A DNA stretch of 36,935 nucleotides. Origin: Bacillus timonensis (GTDB lineage Bacteria; Bacillota; Bacilli; Bacillales; Bacillaceae_L). The notes beneath the pieces were generated by a model, which ran no database searches, was not told where the DNA came from, and saw nothing but the letters and a program-made list of their open reading frames with translations. A program made the position numbers and the translations under genes. The stretch covers positions 1 through 36,935 of the forward strand of contig NZ_SLUB01000047.1 in assembly GCF_004799755.1 (NCBI RefSeq), read 5' to 3'. Positions 24,191 to 33,329 of the stretch are shown here, piece by piece. Each line of letters begins with the position of its first letter. The stretch's first letter is position 1.

Positions 24191-25126
24191 TTACCCAAGT
24201 AACGAAGCTGCTCCCTGTTGAAACTTTTCGTCAGGAGGCCATACAGAAAGGTCAAAAGGATAATCTGAACCTGGTACGATTCTTTCTTCTCCAACTATTT
24301 TACATAGGAAATCCAGGCTATCTTGGTTCCACAATACGGTGTCATACCAGAAGCGTTTTATGTACTCTGATGGTGGAGCTTGAAGATTTGTGGATACTTG
24401 TTTCCACTGCTCATATCCTTTATCCAATCTCCCAATTTGATATGGAAGGAATCCACCCCCATGGGCAAATACAACTTTTACATTTGGATATCGATCAATC
24501 AGCCCACTTAATAAAAAATCTGTTGCACAAATGGTTGTTTCCCACGGAACACCGATAAGGTTCGGCATCATTCTTCTTTGGAGACGCTGGTCTTCTGCTA
24601 AAAGTGGATGGATAAAAACGATCGCATTGAGCCGATTTGCTTCTTCAAAAAATGGTATGAAAAATTCATCAGATAACATCCGACCTGGTAGGCCAGGACC
24701 GATGATGACTCCTTTTAGTCCAAGATTCATTCCATCGTGTAAAATTTGTGCTGCTTTGTCTGGGTTCGTAAGGGGGACAGTTCCGAGTGCTGAAATGTTC
24801 TGGGGTGCTGTTTTTGTCCATTGTGCTAAAGAAAGATTGTATACATGAGACAACTCAGATGAAATGTCATCAGGAAAATCATACAAGAAAAGCTGCGGAA
24901 TCGGTGAAACAACGGAGTGAGTGACGCCAGCATTCTCTTGTTCTTTTAAATAAAGATGACTGTCAATGAAAGCTGGCTTCAGTTCAAAGCCCCATTTTTC
25001 ATTCACCACTAAAAATTCATCTTTGTTTGCTTCTTTTTGAACCCATTTTGCATTTACTGTTTTTTGATGATCCTTAAGCCATGTGATGACATCTGGCGGG
25101 ATAAAATGTGTATGAAAGTCGTGCAT
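24191..25126 (-). CDS. praH: 5-carboxy-2-hydroxymuconate-6-semialdehyde decarboxylase (ACMSD-type amidohydrolase)
   Basis: A protein of 311 residues of the ACMSD branch of amidohydrolases. The metal-binding HxH is at residues 5 and 7 (MHDFHTHFIPP). Further ligands are in FIHPLLAEDQ, VVFAHGGGFLPYQIGRL and GSDYPFDLS. ACMSD removes a carboxyl group from 2-amino-3-carboxymuconate semialdehyde. In the protocatechuate 2,3-cleavage pathway the equivalent PraH decarboxylates 5-carboxy-2-hydroxymuconate-6-semialdehyde to 2-hydroxymuconate-6-semialdehyde, and every other step of that pathway is encoded next door. AGGAGGT lies 7 bases before the ATG. It is divergent from praB, unlike the colinear arrangement in Paenibacillus JJ-1b. 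Role inferred from family plus context. Confidence 0.82.
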   Translation of the reverse strand: MHDFHTHFIPPDVITWLKDHQKTVNAKWVQKEANKDEFLVVNEKWGFELKPAFIDSHLYLKEQENAGVTHSVVSPIPQLFLYDFPDDISSELSHVYNLSLAQWTKTAPQNISALGTVPLTNPDKAAQILHDGMNLGLKGVIIGPGLPGRMLSDEFFIPFFEEANRLNAIVFIHPLLAEDQRLQRRMMPNLIGVPWETTICATDFLLSGLIDRYPNVKVVFAHGGGFLPYQIGRLDKGYEQWKQVSTNLQAPPSEYIKRFWYDTVLWNQDSLDFLCKIVGEERIVPGSDYPFDLSVWPPDEKFQQGAASLLG

Positions 25127-25166
25127 TGCCTATACCTCCTAGTTTGTAACATTGTCCATAGTACGT

Positions 25167-25172
25167 AATATA
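25167..25172 (-). promoter_or_regulatory. Possible -10 box of praH
   Basis: TATATT on the minus strand, about 40 bases before the praH start, with a weak TTTTCA 17 bases further upstream. Confidence 0.35.
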
Positions 25173-25233
25173 GCAAAGAAGGTTGTACTTGAAAAGGTAG
25201 AATAAAAAATATTTAGATTTGTTAGATAACGAT

Positions 25234-25247
25234 ACTTTTCGAAAAGT
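25234..25247. promoter_or_regulatory. Perfect 14-base palindrome between praH and praB (candidate operator)
   Basis: ACTTTTCGAAAAGT reads the same on both strands. It lies mid-way in the 243-base divergent gap, upstream of the likely promoters of both praH and praB, where a shared activator or repressor would bind. The JJ-1b pra operon is controlled by the IclR-type repressor PraR; no such gene is in this window. Confidence 0.55.
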
Positions 25248-25295
25248 GAAATTTATTTTGAAGTTGTTCCACATAGAGAAACAGCAGTATTGTTT

Positions 25296-25323
25296 ATGAC
25301 ATTAATAGAGGGTACGATACAAT
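25296..25323 (+). promoter_or_regulatory. Probable promoter of the pra operon (praB)
   Basis: ATGACA (25296-25301) and TACAAT (25318-25323), spacer 16 bases, about 47 bases before the praB start. Confidence 0.45.
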
Positions 25324-25369
25324 CATAAATTATCAAAAAATTTTGTTAATAAAAAGGAGGAATTGTTTC

Positions 25370-26833
25370 ATGCATGTTGAAACAAGAGTACAAGCAATAA
25401 ATTGTTTACATTTTATTAATGGACAATTTGTTGAATCACAGAATCAAAAAACATTTGCTAATATCAATCCAGCCACTGAAGAGGTTCTAGGAACAGTTGC
25501 AGAGGGTGGGAAAGAAGAGGTTAATTTTGCTGTTGCTGCTGCCAGAAGAGCTTTAAATGGAAACTGGAAAAACACAACTGTTGAGGAGCGTTCGAAAATC
25601 CTTCGTCGGATTGGAGATTTAATCCTTGAAAGACAAGAGGAACTTGCACGCCTTGAATCTTTGGATACAGGGAAGCCATTCTGGTTAGCAAATAGTGTTG
25701 ATATTCCACGTGCAGCCTATAACTTCCATTTTTTTGCTGATTTTATGGTTTCGGTGAACACGGATGCGAATCTGCAGGACGATAAAGCCTTGCATTATAC
25801 CCATCGTCGTCCTGTTGGGGTGGTTGGGATTATCAAGCCATGGAACCTACCGTTACTGCTCCTTACTTGGAAACTAGCCCCTTGTCTAGCAATGGGGAAT
25901 ACCGCTGTTATCAAACCAGCTGAATGGACACCCATGACTGCCACTGTTTTGATGGAGATTTGTAAAGAAGCTGGAGTTCCGGACGGGGTTGTCAATTTAG
26001 TTCATGGTTTTGGAACTAACTCTGCAGGAAGTGCCATTTCTGAGCATCCAGATGTAGATGCGATTTCCTTCATCGGTGAACCGGGTACGGGATCCGCGAT
26101 TATGAGAGCGGCCTCTACCTCATTGAAGAAATTATCCTTCGAGCTTGGTGGGAAAAATCCTAATATTATTTTCGCGGACTCCGACCTTGAGGAGGTTATT
26201 GAAACGACGATTAAATCAAGCTTTATCAACCAAGGTGAAGTGTGTCTGTGCGGTTCGAGAATTTATGTTGAACGTCCAATTTATGAAGAGTTCTTAGACA
26301 AGTTCACTAAGAAAGTGAAGGCATTAAAAGTAGGTAAACCGGAAAACGCAGATACCAATGTCGGAGCATTAATCAGTAAGGAACATTATGATCGTGTGAA
26401 TAGCTATCTGGAGATTGCCCGCAATGATGGCGGGAATTTTTTAACAGGCGGAAAACGACCTGAAGGATTAGACGAAGGTTATTTTCTAGAGCCTACGATT
26501 ATTACAGGGTTGGATCGAAACTCTCGTTGTGTGCGTGAAGAAATCTTTGGACCTGTTGTGACGGTTACACCATTTGATATGGAAGAAGAAGTCATCATGC
26601 AGGCAAATGATACGCATTATGGTTTAAGTGCAACCATTTGGACGAATGATCTTCGACGTGCTCACCGTGTAGCTCACCAAATTGAAGCTGGAATTATTTG
26701 GGTCAACACATGGTTCTTGCGTGATCTTCGTACACCATTTGGTGGGATGAAGCATAGTGGGATCGGCAGAACGGGTGGAATGCATAGTCTTGACTTCTAC
26801 TCAGAATTATCCAATATCACAATCAAACTATAA
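25370..26833 (+). CDS. praB: 2-hydroxymuconate-6-semialdehyde dehydrogenase
   Basis: An NAD(P)-dependent aldehyde dehydrogenase of 487 residues. It has the catalytic Cys292 in NQGEVCLCGSR, the general-base Glu in LSFELGGKNP, and the cofactor-binding region IKPWNLPLLLLTWKLAPCLA to GNTAVIKPAEWTP. The GEVCLCGSR form is typical of the 2-amino/2-hydroxymuconate semialdehyde branch. It would oxidise 2-hydroxymuconate-6-semialdehyde to 2-hydroxymuconate. The ATG at 25370 follows AAAGGAGG by 9 bases; a TTG at 25343 is in frame but upstream of that site. It leads the plus-strand operon, with 17 bases to praE. Confidence 0.88.
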   Translation: MHVETRVQAINCLHFINGQFVESQNQKTFANINPATEEVLGTVAEGGKEEVNFAVAAARRALNGNWKNTTVEERSKILRRIGDLILERQEELARLESLDTGKPFWLANSVDIPRAAYNFHFFADFMVSVNTDANLQDDKALHYTHRRPVGVVGIIKPWNLPLLLLTWKLAPCLAMGNTAVIKPAEWTPMTATVLMEICKEAGVPDGVVNLVHGFGTNSAGSAISEHPDVDAISFIGEPGTGSAIMRAASTSLKKLSFELGGKNPNIIFADSDLEEVIETTIKSSFINQGEVCLCGSRIYVERPIYEEFLDKFTKKVKALKVGKPENADTNVGALISKEHYDRVNSYLEIARNDGGNFLTGGKRPEGLDEGYFLEPTIITGLDRNSRCVREEIFGPVVTVTPFDMEEEVIMQANDTHYGLSATIWTNDLRRAHRVAHQIEAGIIWVNTWFLRDLRTPFGGMKHSGIGRTGGMHSLDFYSELSNITIKL

Positions 26834-26850
26834 AGAAGGGTGTTGTGAAC

Positions 26851-27627
26851 GTGTCAAATAAAATCGAGCAATTTTCTATGAAACTAGCTGAAGCAGAATC
26901 TACTCGTATTGGAATCGAAGCCCCAACTTCAGTAGATGCAGAGCTAACAGTCAAAGATGCTTATTATATTCAACTTGAAAATATTAAAAAAAGGGTAGCA
27001 GAAGGACAAAAAATTGTCGGGAAAAAAATCGGTTTAACCTCATTAGCAATGCAGAATCTGTTAGGGGTGGATGAACCAGATTACGGCCACTTATTGGACA
27101 GTATGGTAGTCGAAAATGGTGGAAAGATTTCGATTGAAAAAGTATTGCAGCCTAAAGTGGAAGGTGAAATTGCATTTATTTTAAAGAAGGATTTACGTGG
27201 ACCAAATGTGACCACGCTTGATGTCCTTCAAGCAACCGAGTATATCGTTCCAGCCTTAGAAATCGTTGATAGTAGAGTAAAAGATTGGAAGATTAAGCTT
27301 GCTGACACGGTTGCCGATAATGCATCTTCTGGTTTTTATGTGCTTGGCGGAAAACCAACCAAGATAGAAGATATTGATCTCGAATTAATCGGCATGACTC
27401 TTTCAAAAAACGGCGACCTGGTTAACACGGGTGTTGGTGCAGCTGCATTGGGAAATCCGGCAAACTGTGTTGCTTGGTTAGCGAATAAGCTTTCTGAATT
27501 TGATATACCACTTCGAGCAGGAGAGGTTATTTTATCAGGTGCCTTGTCAGCGGCAATAGAGGCACATGAAGGGGATTCATTCACTGCACGATTTGCCCAT
27601 ATTGGTCAAGTGAGCGTTCGTTTTTAA
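26851..27627 (+). CDS. praE: 2-hydroxypenta-2,4-dienoate (2-oxopent-4-enoate) hydratase
   Basis: A protein of 258 residues of the MhpD/XylJ/XylI hydratase-decarboxylase family. KKIGLTSLAMQNLLGVDEPD and LGNPANCVAWLAN followed by AGEVILSGAL are closest to hydratases, while the paralogue at 30047 fits the decarboxylase. It adds water to 2-hydroxypentadienoate to give 4-hydroxy-2-oxovalerate. I prefer the GTG at 26851, 8 bases after AGAAGGGTG; a GTG at 26845 is too close to that site. It is followed after 21 bases by praG. Confidence 0.83.
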   Translation: MSNKIEQFSMKLAEAESTRIGIEAPTSVDAELTVKDAYYIQLENIKKRVAEGQKIVGKKIGLTSLAMQNLLGVDEPDYGHLLDSMVVENGGKISIEKVLQPKVEGEIAFILKKDLRGPNVTTLDVLQATEYIVPALEIVDSRVKDWKIKLADTVADNASSGFYVLGGKPTKIEDIDLELIGMTLSKNGDLVNTGVGAAALGNPANCVAWLANKLSEFDIPLRAGEVILSGALSAAIEAHEGDSFTARFAHIGQVSVRF

Positions 27628-27648
27628 AAAAAGGGAGGGAAGAAATAG

Positions 27649-28533
27649 ATGTCAAAAGTAAAAGTAGCCGTTCTTGGCTCAGGAAATATTGGGACAGATC
27701 TAATGCTAAAACTTCGTAGGTCTAACATACTTGAATTAACGACTGTGATTGGAATTGAACCAGAGTCAGATGGATTAAAAAAAGCTCGCGAGCACGGGTT
27801 TGAAACGATTGACACTGGAATTAACGGGTTTTTAGAAAGACCTGAACTCGCTGATATTGTGTTTGATGCAACAAGTGCGAAAGCTCATATCCGTCATGCC
27901 AAACTATTAAAAGACGTTGGAAAGCAGGTGCTCGATTTAACGCCCGCAGCAGTAGGGCCATTCGTTGTACCGTCTGTGAATCTAGGGGAGCATGTGGAAG
28001 CAGAGAATATCAACCTGATTACATGTGGAGGTCAAGCAACGATTCCGATGGTTCATGCAATTAATCGCGTCCAACAGGTTGAATATGCCGAAATTGTCGC
28101 AACGATTTCAAGTAAAAGCGCAGGACCGGGCACAAGAGCCAATATCGATGAGTTTACGCAAACAACTGCCCGTGGAATCGAACGGATTGGCGGCGCAAGA
28201 AAAGGAAAAGCGATTATCATTTTAAATCCTGCAGAACCTCCGATTATCATGCGAGACACCATTCATGTCATTGTCGAGGGGGAAACCGTTCAGCAGGAAG
28301 AAATTACAGTTTCTATCAAGGAAATGGAAAAGCAGGTTCAAACCTATGTACCAGGATACCGACTAAGACAAGAGCCAATCTTTGATGATAACCGGATTAC
28401 CGTCTTTATTGAAGTAGAAGGGGCTGGCGATTATCTACCGAAGTATTCCGGAAACTTGGATATTATGACCGCAGCTGCTGTGAAAGTTGCAGAAGAATGG
28501 GCACAACATAAAATTTCAAAAGTAACCGTTTAA
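27649..28533 (+). CDS. praG: Acetaldehyde dehydrogenase, acylating
   Basis: A protein of 294 residues of the MhpF/DmpF family. The N-terminal Rossmann motif is [17 protein letters not shown] and the catalytic Cys126 is in [33 protein letters not shown] and the metal- and substrate-binding C-terminal half follow. It converts acetaldehyde, NAD+ and CoA to acetyl-CoA and normally forms a channeling complex with the aldolase PraF. GGGAGG lies upstream of the ATG. The aldolase gene is 236 bases away, farther than usual, because a hairpin-rich element lies between the two. Confidence 0.9.
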   Translation: MSKVKVAVLGSGNIGTDLMLKLRRSNILELTTVIGIEPESDGLKKAREHGFETIDTGINGFLERPELADIVFDATSAKAHIRHAKLLKDVGKQVLDLTPAAVGPFVVPSVNLGEHVEAENINLITCGGQATIPMVHAINRVQQVEYAEIVATISSKSAGPGTRANIDEFTQTTARGIERIGGARKGKAIIILNPAEPPIIMRDTIHVIVEGETVQQEEITVSIKEMEKQVQTYVPGYRLRQEPIFDDNRITVFIEVEGAGDYLPKYSGNLDIMTAAAVKVAEEWAQHKISKVTV

Positions 28534-28549
28534 AGTATGTGTTCAAAAA

Positions 28550-28735
28550 GGAGGGTGAAAAGGACCGCTTCGGCGAAGGCGCCACGTCCTGTGGCGACGC
28601 CGACACTAGCACATCCTGTGCGTCGAAATTTCAAGGCGGTGCAGCTTTGAGTACCGGAGCGTATGCAGTTAATACGTGTGGAACGGAGAAGCAAGCCAAC
28701 GCGGAAATTCGATGAGTCATTTTACCGACTTTATG
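28550..28735 (+). repeat. Hairpin-rich intergenic element A inside the pra operon
   Basis: A GC-richer stretch without an open frame, between praG and praF. It contains GCCAC-GTCCT-GTGGC (28581-28595), then GCAC-ATCCT-GTGC (28609-28621) framed by CGAC/GTCG, then a dyad CGTAT...ATACG (28660-28676). The arm-TCCT-arm hairpins recur in element B. It looks like a dispersed structured repeat, not a gene or a terminator, since no T-run follows the hairpins. Confidence 0.6.
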
Positions 28736-28769
28736 AACTTCCTCTAAAAAGAAAGGAGCGAAACAAGAT

Positions 28770-29798
28770 ATGACCCATGAAAGAGATGTATTGATTACTG
28801 AAGTCGCATTGCGTGATGGCAGTCATGCGATTAGGCATCAATTTACCGTTGAGCAGGTAACAAGTATTGCTAAGGCTTTGGATGAAGCAAATGTTCCTTA
28901 TATCGAAGTATCCCATGGAGATGGGCTAGGAGGATCGTCGTTGCAATACGGCCTATCCTTAACAAACGAGTTGGAGTTAATCGAAGCGGCTGCATCTGTT
29001 GTCAACAATGCGAAAATTGCGGTCCTTCTCTTACCAGGGATTGGAACAATGCCAGAGTTAAAGCAAGCGGCTCAGTTAGGTGCGAAAATGGCACGAATTG
29101 CAACACACGTCACAGAGGCTGATGTATCACCACAGCATATCGCTACAGCAAAGGATCTCGGACTTGAGACAGTTGGGTTTCTTATGATGTCCCATATGGC
29201 ACCTACTGCCAAATTAGTCGAGCAAGCCAAATTAATGGAGAGCTATGGTGCCGATACCGTTTATGTCGTTGATTCGGCTGGCGCCCTCTTGCCCCATCAA
29301 GTATCAGAAAGAATTCGTGCTCTCAAAGATACGTTAACGGTGAATGTTGGTTTCCATGCCCATAATAATCTTTCCTTGGCCATGGCCAATACACTTGCGG
29401 CGATTCAGGAAGGGGCTACTAGAATTGATGGTAGTATTCGCTGCCTAGGTGCAGGAGCAGGTAATACACAGACGGAAGTACTTGTTTCCGTCCTCGATAA
29501 AATGGGGATAAAAACGGGAGTCGATCTGTTTAAAATGATGGATATTGCGGAGGAATTGGTCGCGCCGATTTTAGAGAAGCCACAGGAAATTACAAGAGAT
29601 AGTCTTGTTCTTGGCTATGCTGGTGTCTATTCAAGCTTCCTGTTATTTGCTCAGCGTGCTGCGAAAAAATTCAACATTGACTCGCGCGAGATTTTAATCG
29701 AACTTGGAAGAAGACAAGTGGTGGGTGGTCAAGAAGATATGATCATGGATGTAGCAGCAGAATTGGCAGCAAAAAAGCATGCTGTTAACTTTATTTAG
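28770..29798 (+). CDS. praF: 4-hydroxy-2-oxovalerate aldolase
   Basis: A protein of 342 residues of the MhpE/DmpG family. The N-terminal [15 protein letters not shown] supplies the catalytic Arg15, the metal-binding Asp16 and the catalytic His19. The metal-binding [17 protein letters not shown] and the C-terminal DUF-type channel domain (from about residue 270) follow. It splits 4-hydroxy-2-oxovalerate into pyruvate and acetaldehyde and pairs with PraG. AAAGGAG lies upstream of the ATG. Confidence 0.92.
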   Translation: MTHERDVLITEVALRDGSHAIRHQFTVEQVTSIAKALDEANVPYIEVSHGDGLGGSSLQYGLSLTNELELIEAAASVVNNAKIAVLLLPGIGTMPELKQAAQLGAKMARIATHVTEADVSPQHIATAKDLGLETVGFLMMSHMAPTAKLVEQAKLMESYGADTVYVVDSAGALLPHQVSERIRALKDTLTVNVGFHAHNNLSLAMANTLAAIQEGATRIDGSIRCLGAGAGNTQTEVLVSVLDKMGIKTGVDLFKMMDIAEELVAPILEKPQEITRDSLVLGYAGVYSSFLLFAQRAAKKFNIDSREILIELGRRQVVGGQEDMIMDVAAELAAKKHAVNFI

Positions 29799-29879
29799 AA
29801 CTGAGCCCCAGTTATATAGATGATTAATGTAAAAAGAGTATGAAATTTGTGTGGGGTTCATAACACGGCTAAATAAAGT

Positions 29880-30020
29880 AAAGCCTCCGGCGGATGCCGC
29901 AGATTTTCAAAGGAAATTTTTCGAGCAATAGATCAAAGACTAAGAACGCCACTTCCTGTGGCAACGTCTTTGTGACCCACCTCGTGTGGGCCTAAAAAAT
30001 CTGGGCGCAAATACGCCAAG
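29880..30020 (+). repeat. Hairpin-rich intergenic element B inside the pra operon
   Basis: A second structured, non-coding element, between praF and praD. GCCAC-TTCCT-GTGGC (29948-29962) and CCCAC-CTCGT-GTGGG (29976-29990) stand in tandem, preceded by a CCTCCGGCGGATGCCGC dyad region near 29884. The first hairpin is almost the same as one in element A. A usable ribosome site (AAGGAGG) for praD follows the element. The remaining gap (29799-29879) shows nothing I can name. Confidence 0.6.
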
Positions 30021-30046
30021 GCGCATTTGATTAAGGAGGATATCGA

Positions 30047-30829
30047 ATGAGTCAATATAAAGAAATTGCCCAATACCTTGTTTCGGCTGAAATTGAAAAA
30101 CGCGAGGTAACAAGAGTTACAGCAAATTTAAAACCGGATTTAACGGTTGAAGAGGCATATCTTGTTCAGGAAGAAATCGTCAACATAAAGTTAAATGAAG
30201 GAAAACGTATTGTGGGTCCTAAGATGGGGTTAACAAGCCCGGCAAAAATGAAGCAGATGGGAATTACAGATCCGATTTTCGGTTATGTGTTTGATTATAT
30301 GTTGATTGAAAATGGAGACAAGGCTCACCTAAGTGACCAAATTCATCCTAAAGTTGAGGCGGAAATTGCGTTTGTTATTGGCGAGGATATAGAAGGCCCC
30401 GGTATAACAGGAGCACAGGTTTTAGCAAAAACGGAATATGTATTACCGGCACTCGAGTTGATTGATAGCCGTTATGAAAATTTCCAGTTTACCTTACCGG
30501 ATGTAATTGCCGACAATGCTTCGACGTCACGGGTTGTGTTAGGAACCACACTGAAGAAGCCTGAACAATTTGAGCTTGACCTTGTTGGTGCTACCTTGTC
30601 CATTAATGGTGAAATAAAAGAACTTGGTGCAGGAGCTGCAGTTCTTGGTCACCCGGCCAATTCAATCGCGATGCTTGCTAATATGCTCGCAGCTAAAGGT
30701 GGAAAGATTCACAAAGGTGACATCATTTTATCAGGTGGGATTACAAGTGCCGTTATGTTGAAGCATGGTGATGTTGTAAGCGGTAAATTCGATGGCTTTG
30801 GTGAAGTAAGTTTCACAGTAACAGATTAA
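30047..30829 (+). CDS. praD: 4-oxalocrotonate (2-oxo-3-hexenedioate) decarboxylase
   Basis: A protein of 260 residues, paralogue of PraE in the same hydratase/decarboxylase family. KMGLTSPAKMKQMGITDPIF, IHPKVEAEIAFVIGED, and IDSRYENFQFTLPDVIADNA match DmpH/XylI decarboxylases. It removes CO2 from 2-oxo-3-hexenedioate to give 2-hydroxypenta-2,4-dienoate for PraE, and in other organisms works as a complex with the hydratase. It has a strong ribosome site (AAGGAGG). It is followed after 16 bases by praC. Confidence 0.85.
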   Translation: MSQYKEIAQYLVSAEIEKREVTRVTANLKPDLTVEEAYLVQEEIVNIKLNEGKRIVGPKMGLTSPAKMKQMGITDPIFGYVFDYMLIENGDKAHLSDQIHPKVEAEIAFVIGEDIEGPGITGAQVLAKTEYVLPALELIDSRYENFQFTLPDVIADNASTSRVVLGTTLKKPEQFELDLVGATLSINGEIKELGAGAAVLGHPANSIAMLANMLAAKGGKIHKGDIILSGGITSAVMLKHGDVVSGKFDGFGEVSFTVTD

Positions 30830-30845
30830 GAGAGGAAGAGTTTTT

Positions 30846-31028
30846 ATGCCAATTATACACGTGCAAATGATGGTAGGCAGACCGAAGGAGAAAGTCGCAG
30901 AATTAATTCGCAATGTAACGAACACGGTATCTGAAACACTGGGTTCAGATAAGGAAACCATTCGAGTACTCGTAACCGAAATTCCAAAAACACATTGGGG
31001 AAAAGCAGGAGAACCGGTTGGAAAATAG
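30846..31028 (+). CDS. praC: 4-oxalocrotonate tautomerase
   Basis: A protein of 60 residues of the 4-OT family. Pro2 becomes the N-terminal catalytic base after Met removal (MPIIHVQMMVGRPKEKV). The C-terminal half (VLVTEIPKTHWGKAGEPV) includes the Trp of the active site. It converts 2-hydroxymuconate to 2-oxo-3-hexenedioate for PraD. AGAGGAAG lies upstream of the start. A 119-base gap with a hairpin and a cre-like site follows before praA. Confidence 0.9.
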   Translation: MPIIHVQMMVGRPKEKVAELIRNVTNTVSETLGSDKETIRVLVTEIPKTHWGKAGEPVGK

Positions 31029-31040
31029 AGTTTATCTAAA

Positions 31041-31079
31041 AAGGGGATGCAAGATTGAATATCCTTGCCTCCTTTATTT
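31041..31079 (+). terminator. Weak terminator or attenuator between praC and praA
   Basis: GCAAGAT and ATCCTTGC pair with one bulge around TGAAT, extended by GG/CC pairs, and are followed by TTTATTT. It could stop part of the transcripts, leaving praA-praI partly dependent on their own promoter. Confidence 0.45.
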
Positions 31080-31086
31080 GCATTAA

Positions 31087-31101
31087 ATGAAAACGTTTGC
31101 T
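31087..31101 (+). promoter_or_regulatory. cre-like site (CcpA) upstream of praA
   Basis: ATGAAAACGTTTGCT matches the relaxed cre pattern WTGNAANCGNWNNCW at every fixed position. A possible -35 (TTGCTA, 31097-31102) overlaps it, so CcpA binding here would block a praA promoter. Carbon catabolite repression would make sense for an aromatic degradation gene. Confidence 0.6.
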
Positions 31102-31147
31102 AAAAACTTAATAGTTTCGGATTAATTTATTTTAGGAGGGAATTAGG

Positions 31148-31996
31148 ATGACAATTGAATTTAGCATGCTTGCACCCCATGTTCCAAGTATGTGCCATGA
31201 AGAGCAAGTACCTGAGTTCCAAAAGGATATGGCCTCGGCCATGAACGAAATCGGGAAGAAACTAAAAGAGATTAAGCCGGATGCCATTGTACTAGTTTCT
31301 TGCCACTGGCCATCAACATTCTTTCATTATGTCGATTGCACGCCCGTTCATAAAGGGATTCTAACGGCCTTTGAAGCACCGGATTTAATTAAAGATGTTC
31401 CTTATCACTATCCCGGTGATGAAGATTTAGCGAAAGAATTGGTAAGCGCTGCTGAAGAGGCTGGTCTTCAAGTTCAAGGGGTACATGATCCGTATTTTGT
31501 TTGGGATTACGGTAGTGTAGTTCCATTACGCTACCTAGTTCCAGATGAGGATATTCCTGTCATCAATTTGTCAGTCACGTTGGCAGCATCCCTTGAAGAA
31601 ACGTATAAATGGGGGCAAGTGATTGGTAAAGTTTTACGAGCAAGTGAGAAAAAGATTGTGTTTATTTCAAGCGGAGCCCTATCTCATAATCTAGTAAGGG
31701 GAAGACAAAATATACCAACCGTTACAGAACATGCGATGGATAAGCAATTTATTGAATTCGTCATGAAAAAAGACTACAAGGCGGCTTATGCCATGCTTCC
31801 TGAGTATGCACGGTTTGCAAGAGTAGAATCTGGTGGACGTCACCTTGCCATGCTCTTAAGTATCATTGATGTAAATGCAGAACCTGCTTATCTAGCAGAT
31901 GGTCAATCATCTGGAAGTTGGAATGCCGTTATTACATTCGGCCTAAGACAAGTCCCAGATGTCACTCATTTAGAAGAAAGTGAATATGTAAAGTAA
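31148..31996 (+). CDS. praA: Protocatechuate 2,3-dioxygenase (class III extradiol, LigB family)
   Basis: A protein of 282 residues of the class III extradiol ring-cleavage dioxygenases. The iron-binding His residues are in MLAPHVPSMCHE (His11) and VLVSCHWPSTF; SSGALSHNL supplies a third conserved His. In the JJ-1b pathway PraA opens protocatechuate between C2 and C3. No PcaGH, LigAB or catechol dioxygenase is present, and the downstream enzymes match the 2-hydroxymuconate route, which fixes this as the ring-opening step by context. GGAGGG lies upstream of the ATG. It sits after praC and before praI, unlike in JJ-1b where praA is first. Confidence 0.85.
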   Translation: MTIEFSMLAPHVPSMCHEEQVPEFQKDMASAMNEIGKKLKEIKPDAIVLVSCHWPSTFFHYVDCTPVHKGILTAFEAPDLIKDVPYHYPGDEDLAKELVSAAEEAGLQVQGVHDPYFVWDYGSVVPLRYLVPDEDIPVINLSVTLAASLEETYKWGQVIGKVLRASEKKIVFISSGALSHNLVRGRQNIPTVTEHAMDKQFIEFVMKKDYKAAYAMLPEYARFARVESGGRHLAMLLSIIDVNAEPAYLADGQSSGSWNAVITFGLRQVPDVTHLEESEYVK

Positions 31997-32014
31997 TTCA
32001 TTGAACCAAAATAA

Positions 32015-33235
<1,221 letters not shown>

Positions 33236-33243
33236 AAACACCT

Positions 33244-33278
33244 AAAAGCATTTCTTTTTTACAGGAGAAATGCTTTTT
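33244..33278 (+). terminator. Terminator of the pra operon
   Basis: AAAAGCATTTCT and AGAAATGCTTTT form a perfect 12-bp stem with a 10-base loop, running into T. Confidence 0.87.
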
Positions 33279-33329
33279 ATGTTGAAATATTTCTTATAGG
33301 AAACGTTTGGGGAAATGAGTGAGTTCTAA

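Noticed and set aside
24370-24848. Plus-strand frames inside praH
   Set aside because: They are antisense to a well-supported amidohydrolase gene and resemble no family.
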